Assembly (NCBI GenBank): GCA_964650905.1
Contig: CAZYVH010000017.1
Span: 1-42,173, forward strand
From: SZUA-36 sp964650905
GTDB lineage: Bacteria > Pseudomonadota > Gammaproteobacteria > Xanthomonadales > SZUA-36
Direction of reading: 5' to 3'
Length of the DNA: 42,173 nucleotides
The notes beneath the pieces are model-generated. The model was not told the origin of the DNA. It saw only the letters and a list, made by a program, of their open reading frames with translations, and did not search any database. A program made the position numbers and the translations under genes. Below, one piece after another: positions 7,000 through 16,212 of this stretch (position 1 is the stretch's first letter; every line of letters begins with the position of its first letter).

Positions 7000-9186
7000 T
7001 CAATTCACCGCCGATCTGTCTTCAACGATGGTCGGTGTTACAAAAATCAGTAACTCACGTTTCTTCGCGAGATTGCTGCGTCTGCGGAACAGGTTACCGA
7101 TACCGGGTATGCTGCTGAGATAGGGAACCCGGTCTTCCTTCTTGCTGGTCTCGTTTTGGAAGATACCGCCAAGAACAACGGTTTCACCGTTATCAACAAG
7201 CACCGAGGTATTTAATTCCCGTGTATCAATTGAGGGCACCGAGCCACCCCGTCCGGTCTGGAAAATCTCACCGACTGTATCCTGCTTAATTTCCAGTTCG
7301 AGCTGCACGCGGTTATCCGGTGTAATCAGTGGCGTGACGCGTAATTCGAGTACGGCCTCCTTGAACTGCACGGCGGTCGCACCCGAAGATGCGGACTGTT
7401 CATAGGGAATTTCCACGCCCTGCTGAATGAACGCCTCTGACTGGTTGGCCGTTATCACCCTGGGTGTAGAAATGACTTCACCTTCGCCTTCCGCCTCCAA
7501 TGCTGCGAGCTCAAGGTCCAGCAACCAGTTACCGGACAGGAATGACACACCGATGCTACCGGCATTGCTGCTGGCGCTCGGCAGATTGACATTGTATCGC
7601 TCCGGTATGCCTGGTAAATCGATCAGACCATCAAGTCTGGGGTTGGTGGCCGGGTTGACCAGGTCGGCACCTGATCCGTCAGCAGCCACTGCGAGGATAT
7701 TGCCGTTACTATATTGATGCAGGCCTGTTACGCCAAAGCGCACACCCAGCTCGTGACTGAAATCACTGCTGGCAGTAACAATACGTGATTCAATCTGGAC
7801 CTGCCTCACGGGGTGGTCAAGTTCCAGAACAAGATTCTGAATCGCTTCAATACGATCCGGTGTGTCGGTCACCATCAATGTATTGGTGCGTGGATCAATC
7901 GTAACCGAGCCACGCCCGGACAGCAGACCGGTGTCACCACTCCCGTCATTACTACCGACCGATGCCTCAGTAATCAATTTTTGCAAATCTTCGGCGGTTG
8001 CATAACTAACACTGATCAGCGCAGTCTGTAATGGCTCAAGTTCCTTGCGATCCTGCAACGCCTGTAACAGCTGTTGTTCGCGGGCGGCAATATCTGCGGT
8101 GGGTGCGATCCAGATGACATTACCATTTTCACGTTTGTCAAGATTGCGTGCATCCAGAACGATATCCAGTGCCTGATCCCAGGGTACATTCGTCAGTCTC
8201 AGCGTCAGGTTGCCGGCGACATTATCAGCGACAACGATGTTGAGTTCGGATACATCCGCAATGAGCTGCAGTACAGAACGAACCGGGATATCCTGAAAGT
8301 TGAAGGTCACCCGACTACCGGTATATTCTTTCTCATGATAAAACTCAACTTTTTCCTTATCAGTACCAACACTTGAGCTGGAAAGTTCCGAGACTTCGAT
8401 AATCCAGTCGTTACCTGACTGGTAAGACATCTGTTCATAAAGACCGGAAATATCGATATCGAGACGTACACCATTCCCCATTTTCCCAACATTAATGATC
8501 TTTACCGGCGTCGCAAAATCAGCTACATCCAAACGCTGATTCTGAGAATCTGGCAGTGAGGCGTCAAAAATATCAACCGACATTCCACCACTCATGGTAT
8601 TGACCGAAAGGTTGGCACCTTCATGGTCCATGCTCACGATGACGCGGCTTTGACCATCTTCACCACGGCGAAAATCCACACCTTCCACGGTGTAACTTTC
8701 ACTGTTGCCACGGCTTGTTGTGCTCGAACTGGCACCATTGCCGCTTATGGACAGCACGACCTGCCCGTTAGCTGAGTGGTAATCGTATGCAGCTGTTCTG
8801 GACAGATCGACCATGACCCGGGTTCTACCACCTGACGCCAACGTCGTAAATTTTTGCACGGAGCCAACGCCAACCGATACCGGAGCCGTATCAACCTGGC
8901 TGTTGGTATCCGCCAGATCAAGAATGATTCTTGCTGGACTTTCCGTTGCAAATACACTCACCTGGGGGTCTGCGCCATCAGTGGACAGGGTAATGGTGAC
9001 ATCGCCTGCGCCAGTGCTGCTGTAATCAGCTGCGGTGACTTCGCTTGCGGCCCAGACAGATAGCACCGGTAAGACCAGCAACGCCAGACCAAGCGCCATG
9101 TGAACTCCAAATTTTCCACTGTTCATAAACTGTTCCCATCTACCGGCCAGTATCCAATTAAAATCAAGGTCATAATTTCTAACCAT
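7000..9186 (-). CDS. pilQ: Type IV pilus secretin PilQ
   Basis: Forms the outer-membrane ring through which the type IV pilus passes, and in competent species DNA uptake pili. The protein has 728 residues from the chosen ATG. A hydrophobic signal segment lies at about 30-47 (ALGLALLVLPVLSVWAA). Two AMIN domains that bind peptidoglycan occupy about 60-150 and 165-265. An STN/secretin N0 domain is at about 290-360, an N1 domain at 385-460, and the secretin beta domain at 555-722, including the VPYLSSIPGIG segment near 687-697. The ATG at 9186 has GAGGG 8 nt upstream. A second ATG at 9126 with GGGAA upstream would give a more usual signal peptide, so the start is not certain. It is last in pilMNOPQ. 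Confidence 0.96.
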   Translation of the reverse strand: MVRNYDLDFNWILAGRWEQFMNSGKFGVHMALGLALLVLPVLSVWAASEVTAADYSSTGAGDVTITLSTDGADPQVSVFATESPARIILDLADTNSQVDTAPVSVGVGSVQKFTTLASGGRTRVMVDLSRTAAYDYHSANGQVVLSISGNGASSSTTSRGNSESYTVEGVDFRRGEDGQSRVIVSMDHEGANLSVNTMSGGMSVDIFDASLPDSQNQRLDVADFATPVKIINVGKMGNGVRLDIDISGLYEQMSYQSGNDWIIEVSELSSSSVGTDKEKVEFYHEKEYTGSRVTFNFQDIPVRSVLQLIADVSELNIVVADNVAGNLTLRLTNVPWDQALDIVLDARNLDKRENGNVIWIAPTADIAAREQQLLQALQDRKELEPLQTALISVSYATAEDLQKLITEASVGSNDGSGDTGLLSGRGSVTIDPRTNTLMVTDTPDRIEAIQNLVLELDHPVRQVQIESRIVTASSDFSHELGVRFGVTGLHQYSNGNILAVAADGSGADLVNPATNPRLDGLIDLPGIPERYNVNLPSASSNAGSIGVSFLSGNWLLDLELAALEAEGEGEVISTPRVITANQSEAFIQQGVEIPYEQSASSGATAVQFKEAVLELRVTPLITPDNRVQLELEIKQDTVGEIFQTGRGGSVPSIDTRELNTSVLVDNGETVVLGGIFQNETSKKEDRVPYLSSIPGIGNLFRRRSNLAKKRELLIFVTPTIVEDRSAVN

Positions 9187-9227
9187 GGCTGTACCCTCTA
9201 AGTCGCGCTGTTGCGTACCACACCGGA

Positions 9228-9773
9228 TTATCCTTCACCCAAGGCGATAGAGGCTTCCCTCACAAGCCAGCCACCCGCGCCATCCGAAATCAGTTCGCTT
9301 AAATGTATCTGTGTGTCATTTATATCAACCACACGGCCGTAATTTTTACCCATAAAGTTACCCACCCGTACACGGTGGACGACGCCTTCAGGGTCACTTA
9401 TCAAAGCCCAATCATCATCACCTCTGCTAAAGGTTCCCACCATTGACAGCGTGTCCAGTTCATAACGCTCCAGGTATTCCCTGGAACGTTCAAAATCAGG
9501 TTTCGGACCATTGCGATTTGTCGTTAACGATCGCTCGTCATTGGCACCTTCACTAATAGAAACGCGGAACGGGTCCCGTCCACTCAAGCCCTCGTAGTCA
9601 TACGGGGTGTAGGATCTGACCGGTGGGATCGGCGGGATTGGATCGGCTGGCCGGGCATTGACCGATTTTATGTAAGCTTGCAGATCACTCATATCTTCAG
9701 AACAGCCAGCCATCAGTATGGCCATGAGCAGCATACCGGCGAAGTACCCCGATTTTTTAGCCAACTGTTTCAT
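9228..9773 (-). CDS. pilP: Type IV pilus lipoprotein PilP
   Basis: An inner-membrane lipoprotein that links the PilMNO alignment complex to the N0 domain of PilQ. The protein has 181 residues. The signal peptide ends in a lipobox MAGC with C24 as the lipidated residue. A proline-rich linker follows at about 42-54, then the conserved GRDPF segment near 66 and the small beta domain that contacts PilQ and PilO. The ATG overlaps the pilO stop by 4 nt, while the gap to pilQ is 41 nt. Confidence 0.95.
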   Translation of the reverse strand: MKQLAKKSGYFAGMLLMAILMAGCSEDMSDLQAYIKSVNARPADPIPPIPPVRSYTPYDYEGLSGRDPFRVSISEGANDERSLTTNRNGPKPDFERSREYLERYELDTLSMVGTFSRGDDDWALISDPEGVVHRVRVGNFMGKNYGRVVDINDTQIHLSELISDGAGGWLVREASIALGEG

Positions 9774-10414
9774 GGTGCTTGCTCCGCTGCCCTCTGAGCC
9801 ACTTCTTCCTCGTCGACATAGCGGTAGGTTTTTACTTGTCCCTCGAGGATAAGCCTGCCCTCTGAATCACCAAAGCGGCTCTGGTTAGCACCAGCACGTT
9901 TCAACGAAATGTCATGCATCGTCAAAATCACTACCCTCGGTAATGATGCGACACCACTGACAAATTCTCCGAATTCATGGTAATCGCCCAGCATGCGGAT
10001 ACTGATAGGCCGTTCAGCGTAAAAATCACGGTAGGTCTCGGTCAGCGGCTCGAATAGTTGCACGTCAATACCAGAGGCCAGTGCTGTTTGTGATACGTCG
10101 ACCAACAATTTGTCCATTTCCGTCTTACTAGGTAATTGTCGGAACATGGTTTTCAGCAACTCCTGCATGTCAGCCAGTTGCTGCTCATAGGCTTCCAGAT
10201 TTGCCGATTTTTGCTGTTTGAACTCGAAATCAGACATCAGGGTCAGTTCCTGCTGGCGTGCTTGTTCAAGCGCTTCAAGTTTATCCTTGATCAGCAAGAA
10301 ATAACCGGCGGCCAATATCAAAACCAGCGCGACAGCCAATACCAAATTACGTACCGCAGCTGACGCACTACCCAGATCTGTAAAGTCAGTATTTCTGAGG
10401 TCGTCAAGAATCAT
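9770..10414 (-). CDS. pilO: Type IV pilus inner-membrane protein PilO
   Basis: Part of the PilN-PilO heterodimer that spans the periplasm and couples cytoplasmic PilM to PilP and PilQ. The protein has 214 residues with a short cytoplasmic N-terminus, one transmembrane helix at about 22-42, a coiled coil at about 46-95 and a C-terminal ferredoxin-like domain. Overlaps of 4 nt at both ends (with pilN and pilP) indicate coupled translation and fixed stoichiometry. Confidence 0.95.
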   Translation of the reverse strand: MILDDLRNTDFTDLGSASAAVRNLVLAVALVLILAAGYFLLIKDKLEALEQARQQELTLMSDFEFKQQKSANLEAYEQQLADMQELLKTMFRQLPSKTEMDKLLVDVSQTALASGIDVQLFEPLTETYRDFYAERPISIRMLGDYHEFGEFVSGVASLPRVVILTMHDISLKRAGANQSRFGDSEGRLILEGQVKTYRYVDEEEVAQRAAEQAP

Positions 10415-11016
10415 TCCGCGCCCCCCTGATCAAGCAATTTGGTATCGTCAACCTCACTATCTGCCGATCGGGGTGGGCGTAGCTTGGCCTTGATACTGAA
10501 TTCGTACGGTTCCGCAACGCTGGCGGCACGTGCGGCCGTGCGCACATATTGAAGCTCAGGTTCCAGGAAAAGCTCATTCTTTTCCAGCATTTGCAAATAG
10601 GCTGAAACTCTGGCATTTGACTGGCTCGTTCCATTCAGCGACAAGTCTGCGCCCTGTTGGTTTACAGTTAAGAGTGTGACGCCTATCGGTATTGACTTGG
10701 CCAGTTGATCCAGCAATTCAACGGTCATCGAACGGCTTGCCTGCAGTTGCTCAATGATCTGTTTACGTGTCAGTAAACTGGCACGGGTTCTCTCCAATTC
10801 ATTGATCTTTGTTATTCTCAATTCAAGTTTATGAATCTCTGCCTGAAGCAGGTTGTTTCTCAAATTCTGGTGTCCGGTTTTTTGGTCGTAGACGGTCCCC
10901 ACCAGAAAGGTCAGGATCACACCCAGAACTGCCGTTACCAGTAACGACATCATGAATTTCCGTTGACGTTCGCGTCGTAATTCTTCGCGCCATGGTAGTA
11001 AGTTAATTCTAGCCAT
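10411..11016 (-). CDS. pilN: Type IV pilus inner-membrane protein PilN
   Basis: Partner of PilO. Its N-terminal cytoplasmic motif INLLPWRE (residues 4-11) is the segment known to dock into PilM. The protein has 201 residues, with a transmembrane helix at about 22-42, a coiled coil at about 50-85 and a periplasmic ferredoxin-like domain. The start codon shares one base with the pilM stop. Confidence 0.96.
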   Translation of the reverse strand: MARINLLPWREELRRERQRKFMMSLLVTAVLGVILTFLVGTVYDQKTGHQNLRNNLLQAEIHKLELRITKINELERTRASLLTRKQIIEQLQASRSMTVELLDQLAKSIPIGVTLLTVNQQGADLSLNGTSQSNARVSAYLQMLEKNELFLEPELQYVRTAARAASVAEPYEFSIKAKLRPPRSADSEVDDTKLLDQGGAE

Positions 11017-12074
11017 CAGTCAAACCCTCTCAAAGCCAGTCCAGTGGCTATCATCAGGCTCGCAGCATTACGTTTTAACACGCTGATCGCGACGTTTTTG
11101 GCGATGTCCATACCGCTCAAAGGGTCCGCCACACGGGTGGTCATGCCAAGTTCCTGCTGAACCATTGGCGCCAGTCCTTTTAATGAAGACACACCCCCGG
11201 AAAGATATATTGTTCCAATGTTTGAGTACTCATTGCTTGAAGCGTAGAACTGCAGGGCACGGCTGATCTGGTGAATGATATTGAGTTGGAAAGGCTCCAT
11301 CACCTCATCTTCAAAATCTTCCGGCGGTTGCTCATTACGTTCAAAAAAACTGGCCTGCTCGACGGTCATGCCGTAGCGGCGCATGGTCTCCTCCAGCAAC
11401 TGGTGGCCACCAAAAGGATGTTCACGGGTGTAGATTACCCGTTCACCCTTGATAATCAACAAGGTGGACAAATCATGACCAATGTCAAACAGACCGATGG
11501 CCTCGCTGTGTCCGATTGCGTCACGTTTGCGAATGATCTCAAATGCATTGGCGATTGCAAACGCCTCGACATCAACAACTTTTGCCCTTAGATCGGCAGC
11601 ATCAATGGCGTCCTGGCGATTTTCCACGTTTTCACTCTTGCTGGCGGCCAACAGGATATCCATTAAGTCAGCGTTACGCAGCGATGGTCCCAGCACTTCA
11701 AAATCCAGACTGACTTCGTCAAGTGGGTAAGGTATATATTGGTTTGCCTCGATCTGCACCTGACTTTCAATATCAGCTTCAGCCAGATCGGCAGGCAAAC
11801 TGATCGTCTTGGTAAATACGGCTGAACCGGATACCGCTATTGCACAGGATCTGGCGCGTGTACCAGCCACTTTGACCGCCCTCGAAATTGCTTCCGATAC
11901 GGCCTCTACGTCCCGTACAGCTTTTTCAACCACGGCGCCCTCAGTCAGAGGTTCTATGGCGAAGTGGTCAACCCGATAACCGGACCCCTGGCTGGACAAT
12001 TGCAATAAGCGCACGCTTGTTGAGCCAATGTCCAGTCCGATGACTGGTTCAATCCTTTTTCCAAACAGTTTCAA
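11016..12074 (-). CDS. pilM: Type IV pilus actin-like ATPase PilM (TTG start)
   Basis: A cytoplasmic FtsA/actin-like protein that recruits PilN and organises the pilus alignment complex. From the TTG at 12074 the protein has 352 residues, the usual PilM length, and begins MKLFGKRIEPVIGLDIGSTS, matching the family N-terminus and its phosphate-1 motif. There is no in-frame ATG upstream; the only earlier start is another TTG at 12149, which would add 25 atypical residues and would lie upstream of the promoter I propose. AAGGA lies about 11 nt before the TTG and GGGGGAG abuts it. First gene of pilMNOPQ and divergent from PBP1A, an arrangement common in gammaproteobacteria. The start is inferred. 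Confidence 0.92.
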   Translation of the reverse strand: MKLFGKRIEPVIGLDIGSTSVRLLQLSSQGSGYRVDHFAIEPLTEGAVVEKAVRDVEAVSEAISRAVKVAGTRARSCAIAVSGSAVFTKTISLPADLAEADIESQVQIEANQYIPYPLDEVSLDFEVLGPSLRNADLMDILLAASKSENVENRQDAIDAADLRAKVVDVEAFAIANAFEIIRKRDAIGHSEAIGLFDIGHDLSTLLIIKGERVIYTREHPFGGHQLLEETMRRYGMTVEQASFFERNEQPPEDFEDEVMEPFQLNIIHQISRALQFYASSNEYSNIGTIYLSGGVSSLKGLAPMVQQELGMTTRVADPLSGMDIAKNVAISVLKRNAASLMIATGLALRGFD

Positions 12075-12117
12075 GACTCCCCCATTCCTTTTCCATGCCA
12101 ATGGTTTAGTGAAACTT

Positions 12118-12146
12118 CTTATAGCTGTTTTTAACAGAAAACCCAA
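12118..12146 (-). promoter_or_regulatory. Candidate sigma-70 promoter of pilMNOPQ
   Basis: On the minus strand TTGGGT (12141-12146) and TATAAG (12118-12123) are separated by exactly 17 nt. Transcription would begin near 12111, leaving about 37 nt before the TTG start of pilM. The match is inferred by eye. Confidence 0.45.
12124..12136. promoter_or_regulatory. 13-bp palindrome in the pilM promoter spacer
   Basis: The sequence CTGTT-TTT-AACAG is an inverted repeat lying wholly between the candidate -10 and -35 of pilM. This position suits a repressor or MerR-like site, but no regulator is implied by the neighbouring genes, so the function is speculative. Confidence 0.25.
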
Positions 12147-12240
12147 CAATACACAAATACCGATTTGGTATCAGTCTGCTGAACTTGTCTCCACCTGAAG
12201 GACAAAGCTTGTAAAATTTATGCGGGGAAATAGCTGGTAA

Positions 12241-12249
12241 TGGTATATT
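12241..12249 (+). promoter_or_regulatory. Possible extended -10 element upstream of mrcA
   Basis: TGGTATATT reads as an extended -10 (TGn followed by TATATT) on the plus strand about 130 nt before the PBP1A start. There is no good -35 at the proper distance, so this is a weak candidate. Confidence 0.25.
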
Positions 12250-12378
12250 TTTAACTTATCAATACCCGGAACTTCCCTGTCCGAATTGGTGAATCTTTTT
12301 CTGTCCCGTCTACAGCTATCCACAGACGGCCCATTAAAAATATATTATTTCAGTACGTAAGCATAGCAGGATCACAGC

Positions 12379-14865
12379 ATGAAAAAAGCATTTTATTCAA
12401 TTTTTCGCTGGTCACTGGTCCTGTTCCTGTTAGGCGTGGCAACACTAACGGTTACCTATCTTGTTGTTGTTAAAGATCTTCCTGATGTTGATACCCTTCG
12501 CGATATTCAACTTCAGGTACCTTTGCGAGTTTACACACGAGACCGCAAATTGATCAGTGTCTTTGGGGAAAAGCGGCGCATCCCGGTAAAAATCACTGAA
12601 ATGCCCGTCCATCTCACACATGCTTTTATCGCTGGTGAGGACGCTCGTTTCCGTGTACACCACGGTATTGATTACCAGGGAATCACACGCGCAGTATGGA
12701 AACTGGTCACCACCGGTGAAAAATCTGTCGGTGGCAGCACCATCACCCAACAGCTTGCACGAAATTTCTTTTTATCGCTGGAAAAGACCTTCAGCCGCAA
12801 GATCAAGGAGATTTTTCTGGCACTCAAAATTGAACGTGAGCTGTCAAAGGACGAGATACTGGAGCTGTATTTGAACAAAATCCTGTTGGGACACCGTGCT
12901 TACGGTGTCGGTGCGGCTGCAGATGTATATTATGGTAAATCGGTCAGCGAGTTGAGCCTGGCGCAGTGCGCCATGCTTGCCGCTTTGCCAAAAGCACCGT
13001 CCCGGATCAATCCCATTACCTCACCTGCACGTGCAATGATCCGTCGCAACTATGTGTTGCGGCGTATGCTGGAATTGGGATTCATTGATGACACTGATTA
13101 TCAACGGGCGATCAATACGCGCAACACGGCTTTCTATCACGGTGCAACGACCGAGGTTTCTGCACCTTTCCTGGCTGAAATGGTACGCAAGGAAATGTTG
13201 GCACGCTATGGAGAAGCTGCTTATACCGAGGGTTACCAGGTCTATACGACCATTGGTTCCAAGCTGCAATCGGTTGCAAATAAGGCGGTTACAGATGGCC
13301 TTGAGGAATACGATCACCGACATGGTTACCGTGGTGCAGAAACCCATATCGACCTGGAAGACAGCCACACTACAGCACAATGGGATGAAGCACTCAGAGC
13401 GTTTAAACCAGTGGCAGGTCTGTCCCCTGGTCTGGTGACCGAGGTGGACGATGACATCGCACTGGTCTTTCAAACGGATGGTCAAACCATCGCTTTGTCA
13501 CTCGCGGACATGAACTGGTCCAGACGATTTATCAGCCGGGACCGGACAGGTCCGCTGCCCAGTCGCGTCAGCGATGTCCTGCACGCTGGTGACATTATTC
13601 GCACCCGCCTGCTCGATAACGGTCAACGGCAACTGGCTCAATTACCGGAGGTGGAAGCCTTGTTGGTGTCGCTGAGCCCTCATGATGGCAGCATCCTGGC
13701 CCTGGTCGGTGGTTATGACTACACCCGCAGCAAATTTAACCGGGTGGTGCAAAGCCGGCGGCAGCCGGGGTCCGGGTTCAAACCCTTTATTTATTCAGCC
13801 GCGCTGGCAAAAGGAAAAACCACCGCCAGCATCATCAATGATGCGCCTATCGTATTCAGTGACACCGATCTTGAAAGGGACTGGAAACCACAGAACTACA
13901 GTGAGAAATTTTTTGGCCCTACCCGTTTACGCGAAGCCATGGTTCATTCTCGTAACCTTATTTCCATCCGACTGCTGAGGGACATCGGTATCCCCTATGC
14001 GCGCAGTTATATCTCATCGTTTGGCTTTGATCCGGCAGAACTGCCATTAAACCTGTCCATGGCATTGGGCAGCGCCTCTGTCAAACCCATCAGCATCGCC
14101 AGGGGTTACGCGGTTTTTGCCAATAGTGGATTCCTGATTGAGCCTTATTTTATCGAACGCATTCAGGATGCCAGGGGTAATGCGCTTTATATGGCCAGCC
14201 CTCACATCGTCTGCCAGAGATGTAACACCGATACCCCCGTTGAGAGAGAATCAGAAGACCCAGGAATGACTGAACCCAGCTTCAGACCACTGCAACTGGA
14301 AAGCGAAGGCATCACCAACGTTTTGGAAACAGGAAAGCCAGGGCTTGTATCTGCTCCCTCAAGACCAGTGCCTGCCCCACGGGTTATCAGTGAACAAAAT
14401 GCCTACCTGGTGCGCTCCATGATGATGGATGTCGTCCGCCGTGGTACAGGCAAGAAGGCCATGATACTGGGTCGTAATGACCTGGCCGGAAAAACCGGCA
14501 CAACCAATGAACAGCGAGATGCCTGGTTTTCCGGCTATAACAATGAAGTTGTAACTTCCGTCTGGGTTGGTTTTGACAACCACGATCCGCTGGGGCGCAA
14601 TGAAGTGGGTGGCAAGGCGGCACTACCCATTTGGATCGATTACATGCGGGTCGCCCTGAAAAATGTGCCAGACGTGGCTCCCCAAATCCCTGAAGGGATT
14701 GCCAAAGCAAAGATTGATCCTGAAACCGGCTTACTTGCAAGACCTGAAAACGAGGCTGCAATTATGGAAGTATTCGAATCAGGAAGTCTTCCACCAATGG
14801 AGGATGAAATAGAAGGAGATCATCCCGATACCGACTCCAGGGAAGATCCTTACGACCACTTCTGA
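12379..14865 (+). CDS. mrcA: Penicillin-binding protein 1A
   Basis: A bifunctional class A PBP that polymerises and cross-links peptidoglycan. The protein has 828 residues, near the usual 800-850. The N-terminal membrane anchor spans about 10-31. The glycosyltransferase domain shows the catalytic EDARFRVHHG segment (E87) and GGSTITQQLARN at 118-129. The OB-like linker domain lies between the two enzymatic domains. In the transpeptidase domain the SxxK serine is S465 (SGFK), SRN is at 524-526 and KTGT is at 705-708. AGGA lies 8 nt before the ATG. It is divergent from pilM and convergent with gltA. The acidic C-terminal tail (about 790-828) is probably flexible. Confidence 0.97.
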   Translation: MKKAFYSIFRWSLVLFLLGVATLTVTYLVVVKDLPDVDTLRDIQLQVPLRVYTRDRKLISVFGEKRRIPVKITEMPVHLTHAFIAGEDARFRVHHGIDYQGITRAVWKLVTTGEKSVGGSTITQQLARNFFLSLEKTFSRKIKEIFLALKIERELSKDEILELYLNKILLGHRAYGVGAAADVYYGKSVSELSLAQCAMLAALPKAPSRINPITSPARAMIRRNYVLRRMLELGFIDDTDYQRAINTRNTAFYHGATTEVSAPFLAEMVRKEMLARYGEAAYTEGYQVYTTIGSKLQSVANKAVTDGLEEYDHRHGYRGAETHIDLEDSHTTAQWDEALRAFKPVAGLSPGLVTEVDDDIALVFQTDGQTIALSLADMNWSRRFISRDRTGPLPSRVSDVLHAGDIIRTRLLDNGQRQLAQLPEVEALLVSLSPHDGSILALVGGYDYTRSKFNRVVQSRRQPGSGFKPFIYSAALAKGKTTASIINDAPIVFSDTDLERDWKPQNYSEKFFGPTRLREAMVHSRNLISIRLLRDIGIPYARSYISSFGFDPAELPLNLSMALGSASVKPISIARGYAVFANSGFLIEPYFIERIQDARGNALYMASPHIVCQRCNTDTPVERESEDPGMTEPSFRPLQLESEGITNVLETGKPGLVSAPSRPVPAPRVISEQNAYLVRSMMMDVVRRGTGKKAMILGRNDLAGKTGTTNEQRDAWFSGYNNEVVTSVWVGFDNHDPLGRNEVGGKAALPIWIDYMRVALKNVPDVAPQIPEGIAKAKIDPETGLLARPENEAAIMEVFESGSLPPMEDEIEGDHPDTDSREDPYDHF

Positions 14866-14871
14866 CAATGA

Positions 14872-14889
14872 CGCCCGCAAAAGTGGGCG
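14872..14889. terminator. Weak hairpin between convergent mrcA and gltA
   Basis: CGCCCGC-AAAA-GTGGGCG can form a 7-bp stem with one G-U pair and a tetraloop on the plus strand. There is no T-run after it in either direction, so intrinsic termination is doubtful, although its position between two convergent genes is suggestive. Confidence 0.35.
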
Positions 14890-14919
14890 CCGGTATTAGA
14901 GGTGGAACGCCTGCTGACG

Positions 14920-16212
14920 TCAACCGCGCGAATCTATCGCAACATAGGGCCGCTCGGGACAACCATTATAGACTTGCCGCGGGCGCCCGATCGGTGTTGG
15001 GTTCTCAGCCTGCTCCAGCCACTGGGATACCCAGCCGACCGTTCTGGCGATGGCAAACATGACGGTAAACATGCTCCGTGGAATACCCAGTGCCTTGTAG
15101 ATCATGCCGGAGTAGAAATCGACATTGGGATAGAGTTTCTTGGTCACAAAGTACTCATCTTCCAGCGCAATGCGCTCCAGTTCCATGGCCAGGTCCATCA
15201 GCGGATCACTGCTACCAAGTTCAGACAATACCTCGTGCGCCGCTGCACGAATGATCGATGCTCTCGGGTCATAATTTTTATAGACACGGTGACCAAAACC
15301 CATCAGGCGGAAAGGATCATTTTTGTCCTTGGCACGGTCGATGAATTTGCCGACATTTGAAACATCACCAATCTGTTCAAGCATATTGAGTACAGATTCA
15401 TTGGCACCGCCGTGCGCTGGGCCCCACAGTGCGGATATACCCGCAGCAACACAGGCGTAGGGATTTGCGCCCGTGGAACCGACCAGCCTGACCGTGGAGG
15501 TGCTGGCGTTTTGTTCATGGTCGGCATGTAAAATAAATAACAGGTCCAGTGCCCTGGCGGAAACCGGGTTAATATCGTAGGCTTCAGCGGGCACAGAAAA
15601 CATCATGTGCAAAAAACGCTCGGTATAAGCGAGCGAATTTCTGGGATAGATTTTCGGCCAGCCCCGGTGTTGACGGTAACATCCAGCAGCAATGGTTGGC
15701 ATCTTGGCGATCATGCGTTTGGCAGCCAGTGTGCGGTGCTCAGGGTTCCGCATGTCCAATCTATCATGGTAAAAAGCTGCCAGCGAGCCAACAACCCCGG
15801 CCATCATGGCCATTGGATGGGCGTCATAATGAAACCCCGAAATAAACGTATTCAGTTTTTCATGCACCATCGAGTGGTAGGTAATATCATCCTCAAATGA
15901 GTGCAACTCAGGCGCCGTTGGCAATTCGCCATTCAACAACAGGTAGGCGACCTCCAGAAAATTGCTCTTTTCAGCCAATTGTTCAATCGGGTAGCCACGG
16001 TAACGCAGGATTCCCTTGCCACCATCAATAAATGTGATGTCAGAGGTGCAACTGGCGGTCGCCGTAAAACCCGGATTATAGGTAAAGTAACCCAGGGTCG
16101 ATGGCAATGCTTTGATATCCAGGGTAGGCTCGCCTTCGGTTCCCCGGATAACCGGTAGTTCCAGGCTCTTGCCGTTGCTCTCGTCTTTGATAATTACGCG
16201 ATGATCAGACAT
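14920..16212 (-). CDS. gltA: Citrate synthase
   Basis: Condenses oxaloacetate and acetyl-CoA to citrate, the first step of the TCA cycle. The protein has 430 residues, matching the hexameric NADH-sensitive gammaproteobacterial type (E. coli 427). Catalytic residues are visible as H267 in GPAHGG, H308 in GFGHRVY and D365 in NVDFYSG. The ADHEQNASTSTVR segment near 230-242 is also typical. The ATG has AGGAGC 6 nt upstream, a strong site. It appears monocistronic, without sdh or suc genes nearby in the window. Confidence 0.97.
   Translation of the reverse strand: MSDHRVIIKDESNGKSLELPVIRGTEGEPTLDIKALPSTLGYFTYNPGFTATASCTSDITFIDGGKGILRYRGYPIEQLAEKSNFLEVAYLLLNGELPTAPELHSFEDDITYHSMVHEKLNTFISGFHYDAHPMAMMAGVVGSLAAFYHDRLDMRNPEHRTLAAKRMIAKMPTIAAGCYRQHRGWPKIYPRNSLAYTERFLHMMFSVPAEAYDINPVSARALDLLFILHADHEQNASTSTVRLVGSTGANPYACVAAGISALWGPAHGGANESVLNMLEQIGDVSNVGKFIDRAKDKNDPFRLMGFGHRVYKNYDPRASIIRAAAHEVLSELGSSDPLMDLAMELERIALEDEYFVTKKLYPNVDFYSGMIYKALGIPRSMFTVMFAIARTVGWVSQWLEQAENPTPIGRPRQVYNGCPERPYVAIDSRG

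Larger units (their letters stand above)
12075..12378. other. Divergent pilM / mrcA regulatory region
   Basis: This stretch of about 300 nt separates two divergently transcribed operons and is AT-richer than the flanking genes. It holds the candidate pilM promoter, a palindrome within that promoter, and a possible extended -10 element facing PBP1A, each listed separately. I see no reading frame worth calling. Confidence 0.6.

Noticed and set aside
14872..14889. Strong intrinsic terminator between mrcA and gltA
   Set aside because: The stem is there but no T-run follows on either strand, so it is listed only as a weak hairpin.
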